A DNA stretch of 64,000 nt from Beta vulgaris subsp. vulgaris (taxonomy: Eukaryota; Streptophyta; Magnoliopsida; Caryophyllales; Amaranthaceae): the NCBI RefSeq assembly GCF_026745355.1, contig NC_079209.1, forward strand, positions 6,782,984 to 6,846,983. Reading direction: 5' to 3'. Shown here piece by piece: positions 11,001 to 22,306 of the stretch. Every line of letters starts with the position of its first letter. The stretch's first letter is position 1. A program made the translations under genes and the position numbers. Under the pieces are notes generated by a model that was given only the letters and a program-made list of their open reading frames with translations, made no database searches and was not told the DNA's origin.

Positions 11001-11602
11001 TGTTAAATATGACTTGAAATCTTGTGAATGGCATAAGGCTAACTTTGAATGCACATATCTCTCAATCTATAAATGATTTTGATGTGATTCAAATTGGAGG
11101 TGATAGCTTGTCAAAGAGCTTTCCAACGATAGGTCATATGCCCAATTTCGATGAGAAACGAGAAAGTTATGACTGTTTTACGAAAAACTGACGAAGCTGT
11201 TTCGTCCCGGGCCCGACCGGGCGGATTTCGCCCGACCGGTCGGGCGGTGCGCAGTTTTGAACGCTGAACGCGTTTTTTGATATATTTTTCGTTTTAAGTT
11301 ATCTTTTAGGGTTTGTACGAGTTCCTTATGATTATAAAAGGGCTCTTAGTGTTCATCATTATTAACACAACTTATGAAACACTTTTAGCCTCTAGATTTA
11401 GGACTCTTGTATTATTCTCTCTGATTTTCTCCATTATAGTGAAGAAGCTCTAATCCCCCACCTGTGGATGTAGGTCAAATTTGACTGAACCACGTAAATC
11501 CCTTGTGTTATTTGTTTGTTCATCTTTATTATTTTCTCACCTTCATTATTTCATTGATTTTCTGTTCCGCATTAATCAAACTACAACACATCCGTTATAA
11601 CA
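11001..11602 (+). repeat. 3' LTR of the gag-only element
   Basis: 602 bp and a near-perfect copy of 9035-9616. It carries an extra block of about 20 bp with a second GACCGG-type palindrome (about 11213-11240). It is followed by the GCACC target duplication. Confidence 0.92.
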
Positions 11603-11607
11603 GCACC

Positions 11608-12385
11608 AGCAACTTGAACTTTAATGACAAATTTAGCGTAGGTTAATATTCCTAAAAGTACAGCTGACCATCAACTCACACGTGGGAAGGGTTAGTTGGG
11701 ACCTGAGAAACTTTATTACATTACGATTTACGAACGACCATAGTCATTAGTCATTAGTCACTAGTCAGTTAAGACGACCGTACAATATCTGGACAGAAGG
11801 ACACGTGTTTTACAGATAGGCCAACGTAGCAGCTGATGAGGGTTGTACACGGTTTCAACTGTGCACCGTTTGATTATCTTTTAAAGGTACCTGATCAACT
11901 TCAAAAGGGAGACAGTCAACTGTTTTGTAGCCTCGAGTTTTGTGTTAATATTATGACGGTCCAACGCCCTAGATTTCAGATCCTCTTAATCTTTCAAATT
12001 TTTGCTAATCTTTACCATTACTCTAAAGAGTTACACGTGCTTGCATCCAGCGCAGCTTTTGCATTTAGCACAGGGAACAAGATAAAGGTCCGGTTCTTTT
12101 GGACATTTTTTTTTTTTTTTTTTACTTCGAGCAGGTTTAATTTAGTTTAGACGCTCTCTCATGTTCAGACATTCTCTCAATTCACATCTGCTCGTTCAAT
12201 TTATTTCAATTTAATTGTATTCAATTTATCCGAATTAAAAAAAAACAAGATCTAATTAGAGTTTTAACTTGATTTAAATACCAAACTACTTCATCAGTTC
12301 CTTAATAACAAGAATTTAATGTGATAACAAGCATGATCCAAACTTGTGGTTTATCTTTTCTCATCACAAGAAAATGCGCAAATTA
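11608..12385. other. Non-coding intergenic stretch
   Basis: No gene or element ends were recognised. There is a short run of AGTCATT/AGTCACT repeats (about 11743-11768) and an ACACGTG box near 11801, both of unknown meaning. The 104-aa ORF at 11836-12150 has no recognisable domain and ends in a poly-T translation (FFFFF). Confidence 0.4.
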
Positions 12386-13372
12386 GATCCTACACCGAGG
12401 TGTAGGATGAGCATCCTACACCTTGCCCATGTGGCTGACTTTTGGCAATATTTTTGAAAGTGGGCCAGCTCTTTCTCTTTCATCACGTGAAACAATTTTT
12501 TAAATGTACAAATGCATATGGTTTGGTGTACAATAATTTGCGAGTGTACATTTGGGGATTTTCAGTGATCAAAGCAATGACCGTCAATGTACATTGTGAT
12601 TTTATTGAATTTTGGTATGAGATTGTAATTGTACATATTGAATTTCATTAGTGAACAAACATCAAACACACCAGTGTACAAAGAATGAAAATTACTCACT
12701 TGACATATTTCGGTATGGGACTGTAATTGTACATATTGAATTTCATTATTGAACAAACATCAACACACTCGGTGTACAAAGATTGCAAATTACTCACTTG
12801 ACATCAACTTCATGAATTGGGTTATTACTTTCAGCTGGGGGTTGTCATTGTACATTTTGATTTTATTAATGAACAACCACGAAGCCAAGGATGTACAAGG
12901 AGGTTGAGTGTGGAAAAGAGAGAAGTGGTGAATTTCGGTATGAGACTGTAATTGTACATATTGAATTTCATTAGTGAACAAACATCAACACACCCAATGT
13001 ACAAAGATTGCAAATTACTCACTTGACATCAGCTTCAGGAATTGGGTTACTTTCAGCTGGGGCTGTCATTGTACATTTTGATTTTGTTAATGAACAACCA
13101 CAAAACCAAGAATGTACAAGGAGGTTGAGTGTGAAAAAGAGAGAAGTGGTGAACAGTATATGGGGGGACATCAAATCAGTTATTAAATGGTGAACAGTAA
13201 TTGTCAAATCAGTTACTTTTTGTATTTTTGACATGTACACCAGATGTAATGGGAATGTACATTAGCTGTCAAATCAATTACTTTTTTGCATGTTGAATGG
13301 TGTGTTTTATTCTTATTGCCTTGCGTTTTGGAGCTGGTGTAGGATGCTCATCCTACACCTTGGTCCATGATC
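12386..13372. mobile_element. Element with palindromic hairpin ends and a TGTACA-rich interior
   Basis: Both ends carry a 24-bp palindrome built from GGTGTAGGAT and ATCCTACACC around a 4-base centre (GAGC at 12399-12422; GCTC at 13336-13359). The outermost sequence is GATC at both sides with TA next to it, so a TA target is possible but not proven. The interior has 16 copies of TGTACA between 12505 and 13261, many as pairs 42-45 bp apart. It also has a larger tandem repeat of about 215-230 bp (about 12712-12938 and 12939-13152). There is no coding capacity; small ORFs repeat the array. The superfamily is unknown (foldback-like or mariner-like are candidates). Confidence 0.65.
12712..13152. 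repeat. Two tandem units of about 220 bp
   Basis: Each unit runs: GTAATTGTACATATTGAA, GAACAAACATCAACACAC, TGTACAAAGATTGCAAATTA, ACTTTCAGCTGGGG, TGTCATTGTACATTTTGA, GAACAACCAC, TGTACAAGGAGGTTGAG, AGAGAGAAGTGGTGAA. The two copies are clearly diverged. A partial third copy (about 12615-12710) precedes them. Confidence 0.75.
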
Positions 13373-14480
13373 TACTAATTGAAGAAAATGTTAGCAACGC
13401 TAACTATCTTTCTCTTTTTTTAATTGCATGAGTCTCGATCGTAATATTGTGTGTCTATATCTTCATTTCACAACTAAAAGAATCATTAAAGGAAAATTTT
13501 TTGCTAGAAAGTTATGTGTTTGATCTGATTTGTTTTACAATAAGCATAATAATTTTCTTAGCATTGAAAAAAAGATAGAATAGAACGACGGACAAACAGA
13601 CAGAAAGTCGAAACAATATAAAAAAGAAAAGGAAATAAGCAAATTATATATAAATTAAAGACGATAATGTTAATTTTATTATGAGACGTCTATATTTAGT
13701 AAATGTTACGATTATGATCAAGAGAAGAAGTATGCACTTAGAGAAAAAAATAAAGTTTAATAAGTTTTCAACAATATTTTACTTAAGGCATACCGCCTAA
13801 AATTGACAAAACTATTACTTAATACTTTAAACGAACAAATAATATTATGTTGATATTGTTAAAATATCGCATATAATATGAATTATTTTCAAAAGTGGCA
13901 TAGAATTAGGAATGTTCAAACAAATGGCACATCTATTGATATTATTAATGTTTAGTTGTTACTTATTATTTCTATTTTAAATTTTTTTTATATATATAGC
14001 CCTTAAAATTACTTTTATATGATATTTTTTTAAAAGTTGATTGCGAAGTACTTTAATTAAGAAAGAAGCTAAGGGGAGTATGTGGTCATGTAGACAATAA
14101 TAGTACAAGTAAACATAGTTTGATCTAGTAATTAGTGTTAACGAATGTCTAATTGGAGCATTCCTATTAGTTTAGTTTTTTTGTTGTTGAAAATATTAGT
14201 TTAGTATTATGATGTCTCTTTGACCACTCCAGAAGGTCATATATGTATGTTTAGTTTGATTTTGTCGGGGCCAACCCAATTTGTATCGGCACAATCTATT
14301 TTTTGTAGGTGTATAATAATATATACCACCTTCGTAGCAATGTCAATTTTATAAATAAATATTCTTATCAAATATCTACATACATGATCAAATAACAATA
14401 TCTATATAATTATCTTTTCAATTCTCTATTTGTCATAAACTAATGGCATAACATATGGTATATACGAATTTGTATTGAGC
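13373..14480. other. AT-rich intergenic stretch, nothing recognised
   Basis: No coding, terminal-repeat or tandem structure was found by eye. Confidence 0.4.
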
Positions 14481-14560
14481 GGCAGGTGATAATCTAGTGG
14501 TGTTGCCATCACCAGATATTTTAGGATCGAATTTCACCCCTTACAAAGAAGGATTACTCA
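14481..14560 (+). repeat. tRNA-derived SINE fragment, plus strand
   Basis: The plus strand has an A-box-like GATAATCTAGTGG (14488-14500) and a B-box-like GGATCGAATTTC (about 14524-14535), the spacing of a tRNA-related SINE head. No full-length body or target duplication was found. Confidence 0.4.
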
Positions 14561-14580
14561 CTTAAAAATTGGTCAAAAAT

Positions 14581-14796
14581 GTCAAAGGACCAACTCAACC
14601 AAAAGGTTAAGCTGATGGTTGATGCCCCAAGAATAAATCTATATACCTGGCGCGAAATATTCCACTGAGCAAGGAGGGGTGGATGAGATTCAAACCCATG
14701 ACCTTTTTGTCACGCTGGCTCTTGATACCATGTCAAAGGACCAACTCAACCAAAAGTTTAAGCTGATGGTTGAGCCCCAAAAATAAATCTATACTC
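14581..14796 (-). repeat. tRNA-like SINE segment with a duplicated arm
   Basis: On the minus strand a TGGTATCAAGAGCCAG A-box-like block (about 14715-14730) and GGGTTTGAATCTC B-box-like block (about 14684-14700) lie in tRNA order. A direct repeat of about 62 bp beginning GTCAAAGGACCAACTCAACC occurs at 14581-14644 and 14732-14794, one on each side of this head. Confidence 0.4.
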
Positions 14797-14799
14797 TAT

Positions 14800-15845
14800 C
14801 AAAAAAATATATGTCAAAGTGGTAAAAGTAATTTATAAATTGCTTGCTGATATAAGAAAGACTTCATCTAAAAAATGCTCAATTATATTCGTATCTTGCA
14901 TTGACAAGAACTGCTAATAATAGAGATTAGTGATCATACAAAACGACAACTATCACCTAAATACAAAGACATATCATAACCAAAAATTAATCTCTTAATA
15001 CAATATATTATGAAAGACGTGTGTGCCTTAGATTTCACTCCTCAGTCCTCAGGTAACAATACCTAAAAATATATTGAGAATATTGCACAATAGGAGGAGT
15101 AAAGTGCAGGTTTAATTAAGGATATATGTTTAATTAATTAATTTAGTAAAGATGCATGGGCTCTAATTAATGCAATGCAGACATGCTGAGTTGTCTATCA
15201 CCCCTAATTACATAGTCAACATTGGATTAGGAAGATTTGGTTGTCCCAACCCCGACCTAAATGGCTCAACCGTTAGAGACCAAACTCAATTTCTTTGTTT
15301 CCTTTTTTAAAAAAAATTGTTAGTAGTTTTTCTTTTGGATAGAGATAGTTCTTTTGTTTCTTGTGGATATATAAAGTGCAAATAGGTAATTTAAATAGTA
15401 TTTGTTTGTGATATATTCGAGCAAACTTGGTCCAATACGTAAGCACCAACAATTACAAAATTCAAGACTTTATGCATTACATCATACGATAGAGCTAACA
15501 GTAGTTTTAACTATTACCTAACTTTTTATATTAATATGGCTCAAACGTAATTCAAACTAGTTTTTAAAAAAATTTACTATAATTTTTCAAAGTTTTTGTA
15601 CTCTGATTTTGCCAATCTAATTTTACACTATCTCCAATTTACATTTAACCACAACAAATCCAACACAAGCTCATAATACTATATTTTGTTTTACAAAAGT
15701 TGCGAAAAGCATGGTTAAATGACCAAAAAAAAACCTCGAGTAGACCGTGTTCAAAATAACTTATTGTACACTGAAAATCATATGATATATAGTCATTTTT
15801 CATTTGATAAAGTCATTTTTTCTATGATATAATTATTGTTATGGC
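14800..15845. other. AT-rich intergenic stretch, nothing recognised
   Basis: Only A/T-rich sequence without family signatures was seen. Confidence 0.4.
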
Positions 15846-16120
15846 TGGTTTTGACAGGATGACATTGATGCAACGACGCAATGACCTTGACGTAAGATGT
15901 GAGGCTAGCCGTGAGAATAAAGCGCAAAGATCAAGCCAAGCAGCTTAGCAAACTAATGGTTCGAGAAAGGAGGATGGTGATCTTATCATGATTTAGTTAA
16001 CGGAGCTACAAAGGAAAATCAGTTGCACAAAGCTAGGGACCGTATACAGTTGGTTGAGCATAATAAGGAGAATCTCCTACAATTGGGGAAAGATTACCGT
16101 TGTAAACTTTGAGTTGAGTG
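15846..16120 (+). pseudogene. Unassigned coding-like relic
   Basis: The composition changes here from AT-rich to coding-like. One frame gives NQLHKARDRIQLVEHNKEN (about 16018-16075), a hydrophilic coiled-coil-like segment, before a stop. Other stops split the region. It could be a scrap of a transposase or gag C-terminus, but no family was recognised. Confidence 0.25.
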
Positions 16121-17578
16121 ATAGAGTATTTAAGCACAAAAAAGCCATAAAGAAAGATACAACATTATTGATACAAAAAAGCATACAAAAAGAGTTATTC
16201 CTTAATCTGATTTTACATTGAACATTTGTACTTAGATCAAAAACTTAAGCTGTAACAATTGTTGTTCATCTGGAACGACAGTCACTGATAGTAGATTCTG
16301 TGTGTTCATCCCTTGAATCCCATTTGCATTCATTCCTTGCATCATAACATTCAATATCTGGTTAAATCATCCCTAACTTCAATTCTGTCGCAAGAGGCAA
16401 ATTTTAGCATAAACAATTATACAGTTAGTTTTTGTATGATATAGTCAATTTCCATATGACATAGTTGATTTCTTTTCCTAATATAATCAGTTTTTGTGTG
16501 ATTAATTCGATTTAGGTGCAAAATAAATTCTTGTGAAACTAGTTCACCCAAGACATTTCGTTCCAATGAACACGACAAAGAACTACGTTATTTTTCATCT
16601 TATTTTTTCTTGACTTATCTTACCTTATTTAATCTGAACTTTTCTTATTTTTCCATAACTTCTCTTATAGAACTTTCTTATGTATTCTTAACTTACTTTT
16701 CTTATTTAGGCTGATAATTAGCAAAAATAAGGTGAAAAGGATAAATTTTCAATAACGCCAATAATATTACAGAATACGACAACAGGACAAATATTAGGGA
16801 TCATAATTCATGGAATACTGGTGATAATGGTAGATTTAAATTACAAATATACCATCATAAATTAAAGTATTTGGGCAATCCAAGGGGAAAATACATGAAC
16901 GATAAAAAGTAAATATAACTTGAACTAATTTGGTGTTTTGGGTAAATTAAAAGGGAATATGGAAGTATTAAATGATGACATGTAATATTTGGAGTTGTGT
17001 TTATATGTATAATTCATATGTTGACCTTTAAATTTTTTTTAAAAAACTAACGTTATCTTGAGTTTGTGGCAAAGTAGATAAGAGAGGATGTGAAACAAAA
17101 TTTTAAAGGACATGTTATTTTAAAGATTTTCAACTAGTTTGAAGAAGCTCAAGTAGCATTACAATGTTACCTCAACATTCTTGCAAGTGGATTATGTGCG
17201 CTAACAAGCGCTTAGAAGCGTAGACCATCATCTAAACTAAGAGGTTTGTATGGACAATTCTGCTGCGCTTGAACTCCTAAAGAGTCTGATGTTTGTTAGT
17301 CTAGTAGTTATTTAGCTAGTTGATACTTTTCTAAACTTGAAAAAGATGAATGGTCTTTTATTATTATAAGAGTCTTGCGCAGAAATCGGATGAAACAAGA
17401 CAAAAGGATGAATTAACACAACTTGATCAGGATTTTTCTAGGGTTATATACTTATTAGTAACTTTCTATTTTTTATGTATTTAAATAGACTTTTCAAATA
17501 TATATAAGTCCTTATTCGGTTGATGGTTCGATTTAGAGTTTAGATACCTAAACGTGTATTATATAGTATTTAGCAATA
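16121..17578. other. AT-rich intergenic stretch
   Basis: No supported feature was found in this stretch. Confidence 0.4.
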
Positions 17579-17831
17579 TCTCTATTATATAAGGAAAGAG
17601 AGGAGAAACACCAAAAATTATAAACTCCATTTTACCCTTGACTAACAAAATACAAATTTACCCCTCTTTTACCATCATACCCTCAATTAACAATCACATT
17701 TATAACATTTCTTATTTATTGGTCTAAAAAAAAGGAAATACAATGAACGTTCTGAACGATTTTTCATATATGTTATTACACAATCAAGCTTTTTATTTGT
17801 TTTTGCACATGTCGCGTGCATATAAGGCTAG
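17579..17831 (+). mobile_element. Short non-autonomous Helitron
   Basis: It starts TCTCTATTATATAAGG and ends GCATATAAGGCTAG, inserted between A (17578) and T (17832). The 3' end is preceded by an imperfect hairpin (GCACATGTCGCGTGC). TC...CTAG termini, a 3' hairpin and AT insertion are the Helitron signature. The same ends occur at 20075, 36209, 57325 and (3' end only) 39258. No Rep/helicase is present. Confidence 0.85.
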
Positions 17832-18058
17832 TAGACAGAAAAGAAACCTATGGCAAACAATTTTTATTGAATTTAATTGGGTAATCGTTTTCTAGAATCT
17901 CTTAATTCCACTGCCTACAATTTGGTAATAGGGAGGAGATGACGGAGCTATTGTGGCGTAGCTTATTCCATCAAACCACCTTAAACCCTAGGAAGAAATA
18001 TTTAATTTATAGATTTGAGTGTCTACTACAGCAAGATTCTGTTGTATTTTGATAAGTA

Positions 18059-18315
18059 CTCTTTCTGTTTTTTTTATCGTTCTCACTTAGAATCTTGACA
18101 CTATTCATACTTAGAGAGAATTCTCATTTTTTTTCAATTTATATCATAAGAAAAAATATAGTCATGTGGGGTCTTGTTTGATTCGTCTCAATTAGTACAT
18201 TATTAATATTTAATCGTTATAGTTTTTACTAATATATAATGAAAGATATTTAAATTTAAAAATGTGCATTGGGAGATGTGCACATGAAAGTGAGAAAGAT
18301 AAAAAACAGAGGGAG
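18059..18315. mobile_element. Stowaway-type MITE (same family as the one at 45853)
   Basis: TA-flanked, begins CTCTTTCTGTTTTTTTTATCG and ends GATAAAAAACAGAGGGAG, good inverted repeats. The next block, TTCTCACTTAGAATCTTGA, is shared with the MITE upstream of the VTC4 gene. This copy shows what that locus looked like before the LTR element entered it. Confidence 0.8.
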
Positions 18316-18351
18316 TATATATTTTGTAAACTTTCCTAATAAGTCATTATA

Positions 18352-19475
18352 GGGAAATTTCCATTGGTAACCCTGTATTATGGAACATTTGCAATGATAA
18401 ATCGTTTTTCTTTTGATTTTCAAAAATAACCCTATACTCAATAATACTACCTCTGTTTTTATTTAGTTGCAACGTTTTGACTTTCACGCTTGCCAATGTA
18501 CAATTTCAAATCGTTTTATCTCTAATTGTATGTAAGTAAAAATTATAAAAATTTGATATTATGAAAACTTACATCGAAACGAATCAAACAAGACCCCACA
18601 TGACTATTTTGTTTAACATATAAATCAATAAATGTGGTCAAATAAGAGAACATGAATAGTGCAATTTGTCAAACGTTGCAACTAAAAAAGAACGGAGGTA
18701 GTATTATACAATCGCGACATTAATGATCCTAACCGTCACTCTCTCCCTTCTGATGAATTTTTCTCTCTCCTCGTCACTCCCTCCCTCCCCGTGACTTATG
18801 TTCTCATCTCTCTTTTTCTTTTGCTGATGCCTCCCTGGATCTTCACCGTCACTCTCCCCCCCCCTTCATGTTGATGCTGTTGGTGATGTTCGTAGGGTCG
18901 GATGTGATGTTGCATATATTCTTCTCTTTAATTCAATGGTGTTGCTGCTACCTTTGTTGCGCTATTCTTGTTGTGATCGTGGCTTGTCGATGTTGGTGCT
19001 ATCCCCCTCTGTCTATTTCTCGAGTCTTCCTTCCTCATCTGCCTACTTCGTTGTGCCCTTGATATCTCTTCCTATATCTTGTAGATATGGGGGTTTCGAG
19101 TAGTTAAATGGTGTTTTTGGTGGCTGGAGTGAGGTTCGGATTGATGGGTTGTGGTTTCAAGGCTAGGTTAGGATTTCGATGAGTCTTTAGTTTCAGGGGG
19201 CGAGACAATAGTGGTGGGTGGGGTGGGGTTTAGGTGGAAGGGTGGGACAATGGTGGTTGGGTGGGATGTTGGTGGGTCGGGTGGTGGTTAGAGGTTAGGT
19301 TAAGCTGGGTTATATAAACCAATAACACTAACAGTTGAATTAACTGTATAACCTTCATTAATGTTAGGGGAGTATAATAATATTACTAAGTATATGGCTA
19401 TTTTTGAAACTGAAAAAACTAACGGTTTAGCATTACAAATATTCCATAGTACAGGGTTACCAGTGGGAATTTTCC
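18352..19475. mobile_element. Mutator-like element with long inverted repeats
   Basis: About 95 bp at each end are inverted repeats (left GGGAAATTTCCATTGGTAAC; right, read on the minus strand, GGAAAATTCCCACTGGTAAC), covering also AACCCTGTA and AAAAATA blocks. Flanks GTCATTATA (18343-18351) and ATCATTATA (19476-19484) form a 9-bp target duplication with one mismatch, which fits Mutator-type insertion. The interior (about 18715-19330) has CT-rich then GGTGGG-rich sequence unlike the surroundings, possibly captured host DNA. A MITE is nested at 18450-18698. Confidence 0.75.
18450..18698. mobile_element. Stowaway-type MITE nested in the Mutator-like element
   Basis: Flanked by TA. Termini CCTCTGTTTTTATTTAGTTG and CAACTAAAAAAGAACGGAGG are inverted repeats, followed inward by CAACGTTTTGAC and GTCAAACGTTG. 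It lies in the left arm of the element at 18352-19475, so it inserted later. Confidence 0.75.
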
Positions 19476-19484
19476 ATCATTATA

Positions 19485-20074
19485 TAGTATGAAGTTTTAC
19501 GATGCAGCTATATACTTCATTTTTTTTTTTAGTTCTACCATTTTGACTTTGGACGCTATTTACAAATCATACATTGAACATCTTGTATATATTATTTATA
19601 CATAAGGAAAAAATGTAATTGTGTAAAATTTGTTAGATTCGTCCCGATATATATCTTCAAAAGATTAACTTTTTATATTTGTTATTTACACCTAATTAAA
19701 TATATAATTGTTTAAAGTTGTGCGTTGCAAAAGGTGCAAAAAGCAAATAATAGAACCGAAAAAAGATGGCCAAGTATCTCCTAGCTAATGAATTACATTT
19801 GCTATACATGTCAAAAAGTTTGTACCTGTAACTTAGATTTATGTTTGAGTTAGACCCGGACATGGGATGGGCTTGTTCACGGGTTTGTACCTGTAACTTA
19901 GATCTAGAAGTGTCGAGTTGTGCGGGGCCGGACCTGAAATTTCCAGATTTTGTCGACAGCTCGGGCCGGGCTCGTGCCTCCTCTGCTAGTTGGCCCGTGT
20001 TTTAAAATTGAGTGAGGACTTATATTGAAATCACAAAAGAGAAATAAGAGATAATGAAAAGACGTCATGGTAAA
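19485..20074. other. Intergenic stretch with a GC-rich scrap
   Basis: Mostly AT-rich. At about 19850-20000 a patch rich in GGGCCGG, GGCCCG and CTCGGGCC resembles the element at 56769-57150 but has no recognisable ends, so it is probably a decayed relative. Confidence 0.4.
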
Positions 20075-20602
20075 TCTCTATTATATAAGCCAAGGGAGGA
20101 GGTGTGGTGTCCTCTTTTGAAGTGACTAAAATACCCTTAATGATATAATTAATGGAATGAAAAAAAATTACAAAAGCAAATCATTTAAAAATTCTCATTC
20201 CAACTTGCCATTTAAAATAAGTTTAAAATGGTATATGCATCAAATACTTCAGTCAAAAATTAAATGGACAAAATATTTATACATTATAAAAAAAGATGAC
20301 ATACATAACGTGCACATGAAAAGTCTGAACATTCACTACCTTTGATACTCTTTAATTCAGTTAAACCAACTCATTATGTTTGTTCTTTCTGTTCGATATT
20401 CATTCACAAAAAATTAATGTTAACAATCACTCACAACCTTTTTATTTTTTTACATTAGCGAATTAATATACTACTATCTAAATTCATCTAACTGTTGAAT
20501 TTTTCACATTTAAGTTTAATCATAAATAAAGTACGAATGGAGTATCGAATAGAATAACAAATTTTGAAATTAACGCACGCATCGCGTGCATATAAAGGCT
20601 AG
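20075..20602 (+). mobile_element. Non-autonomous Helitron
   Basis: Begins TCTCTATTATATAAGC and ends TATAAAGGCTAG, between A (20074) and T (20603). The 3' end has a perfect 6-bp hairpin, GCACGC-ATC-GCGTGC (20575-20589), 10 bp before CTAG. The interior is AT-rich and non-coding; the 62-aa ORF at 20157 has no domain. Confidence 0.88.
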
Positions 20603-20603
20603 T

Positions 20604-21671
20604 TTTTTTGGGCCTAATACAAACCCATGTTGGAAGAGAGTTTGATTACATAAAAAATTGGTATGATTCCATCTTAAAATCAATTGGTAATAAGAAGAAT
20701 ATATAAGCCATCAATTTATATGTCTGTCAATCTCTCTTTATTTTTTCAATATCGGACAAGTATCCCAATATAAATATGGGTTATGCTTTTAATTCTTCAA
20801 GTACACTCTGTACAATGTGAAAGACACATACCACTCCGAAAAGAGGTTTCGACAACTCTTTCTTTTTATTTTTGTTGATAGTTTCACTTCGACTGGAATT
20901 GTATGTGTGACCTTATTGGTAGATAATAAGTATCTCAAACATGGTTAATCATCTTATTGGTAAAGTTTACAAGTAAAATGGTTCATTTTTGTTGTATTCT
21001 ATTATTTGTCATAAGCACTAAGGTTTATGTAATCTCAACCACTTAAATGCTTGATTTTAGGGATCATTTTCATGCCATATCGCATATATAATTAAAATGT
21101 CAAAATAGGAAGCTAATGAGTGCCTCAGAGCCTCGTAAGGGAGAGGAAAAAACGACAGAGTTGACTGATACATGATAAAGATTAGGGAATAATAATTGCA
21201 CACGTAATTAAATTAGTGGATATTAGAGAAAAGCAAGTCGAAACTCGAGAGTGACACTCAAACTAAAGCATGGCACTTGACATCACTATTTATGTCCAAT
21301 AATACAATTAAAGATTGAAAGGATATTATAGAGTCCAAACCAAGCAATGATAATATCCTCCTATGTGTGGTTAATAATTCTTCAACCATATAATGATGAT
21401 TATGATAGCTAAGATGTTTCCACGGTAATCACTAACTTTATAGGAGAATTCCTCAATATGCACAAAAAAAATAGAAAGGAATTGACTCCCCCAAAGTGAA
21501 AAAACAAAAGCATGTTTGCCATAATTACTATGCAAATATTGAAATTTATTAGCACACCGACACATAATCTCCTCCTTAACCTATATGATTATTATTCTAG
21601 GTGAAAACAATAATCCAATAATATGTGACTTACGAACCGTGACTACTTTGGATTTAATATTGAGTACGTCT
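20604..21671. other. AT-rich intergenic stretch
   Basis: No gene or element structure was recognised. Confidence 0.4.
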
Positions 21672-22242
21672 TGTTATTTATAATTTGAAATTTTATGAAA
21701 ATAGCATAAGGTTGACTTTGAATACACATATCTCTTAATTTATAAATGGTTTTGATGTGCTTCTAATTGGAAGTGATAGCTTGTTCCAAGAGCGCTTTCC
21801 AACAACATGTCATATGCCCAATTCCGCTGAGAAACGAGAAAGTTATGGTTGATTTACGAATAACTGACGAAACTAGAATTTCTTCCCGCGTCCAACCGGG
21901 CGGGTTATGACCCGATCGGGCAGCAGAGTGTCGCTTAAAGCCATCATTAGAGTTATATTAGGAGATTAATAGGGTTTATTATGGTTTCTTATTGTTATAA
22001 AAGGACGGTATTTGTGATCATCATTTGACTCACACTTTTAGCCTCTAGTATTTAAGATTTCTTGTATTATTATCTATGCCTTTTCTCCATCATAGTGAAT
22101 AATTCTCGTTCCTCCACATGTGGACGTTGGTCTACATTGACCGAACCACGTAAATTCTTGAGTTCTCTTGTTTATTTCTTTATTGTTTTTCTCATCTTTA
22201 TTATTTCATTGATTTGTTCTGCATTATTCAAACAGTATAACA
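21672..22242 (+). repeat. Diverged solo LTR of the gag-only family
   Basis: It aligns along its length with the LTRs at 9035 and 11001: AGCATAAGGTTGACTTTGAA, CATATGCCCAATTCC, GAGAAACGAGAAAGTTATG, a GGGCGG/GATCGGGC patch, TATAAAAGG and the terminal CAGTATAACA. No internal region or second LTR follows. The flanks CGTCT and CCCCT do not make a clear target duplication. It is an old solo LTR. Confidence 0.75.
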
Positions 22243-22306
22243 CCCCTTTCCTAATACATCTTTGATGTAACATGTTACACCATAACTTATTATGTAACAT
22301 GCATAA

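Larger units (their letters stand above)
9035..11602 (+). mobile_element. Complete gag-only Copia element (TR-GAG type) with GCACC target duplications
   Basis: Two direct LTRs (9035-9616 and 11001-11602) start TGTTAAATATG and end ATAACA. They are flanked by GCACC at 9030-9034 and 11603-11607. A tRNA-Met primer site starts at 9620 and a purine tract (AAGGTGGAGATT) precedes the 3' LTR. The 1.4 kb interior holds only a gag pseudogene. No protease, integrase, RT or RNase H is seen, so it depended on proteins from another element. The LTRs are nearly identical apart from a short GC-rich insertion in the 3' copy, which suggests a recent insertion. A diverged solo LTR of the same family lies at 21672-22242. 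Confidence 0.92.

Noticed and set aside
12562..13240. Several small ORFs of similar sequence (YVQLQSHTEI type)
   Set aside because: They repeat because the DNA is a tandem array; no protein family fits.
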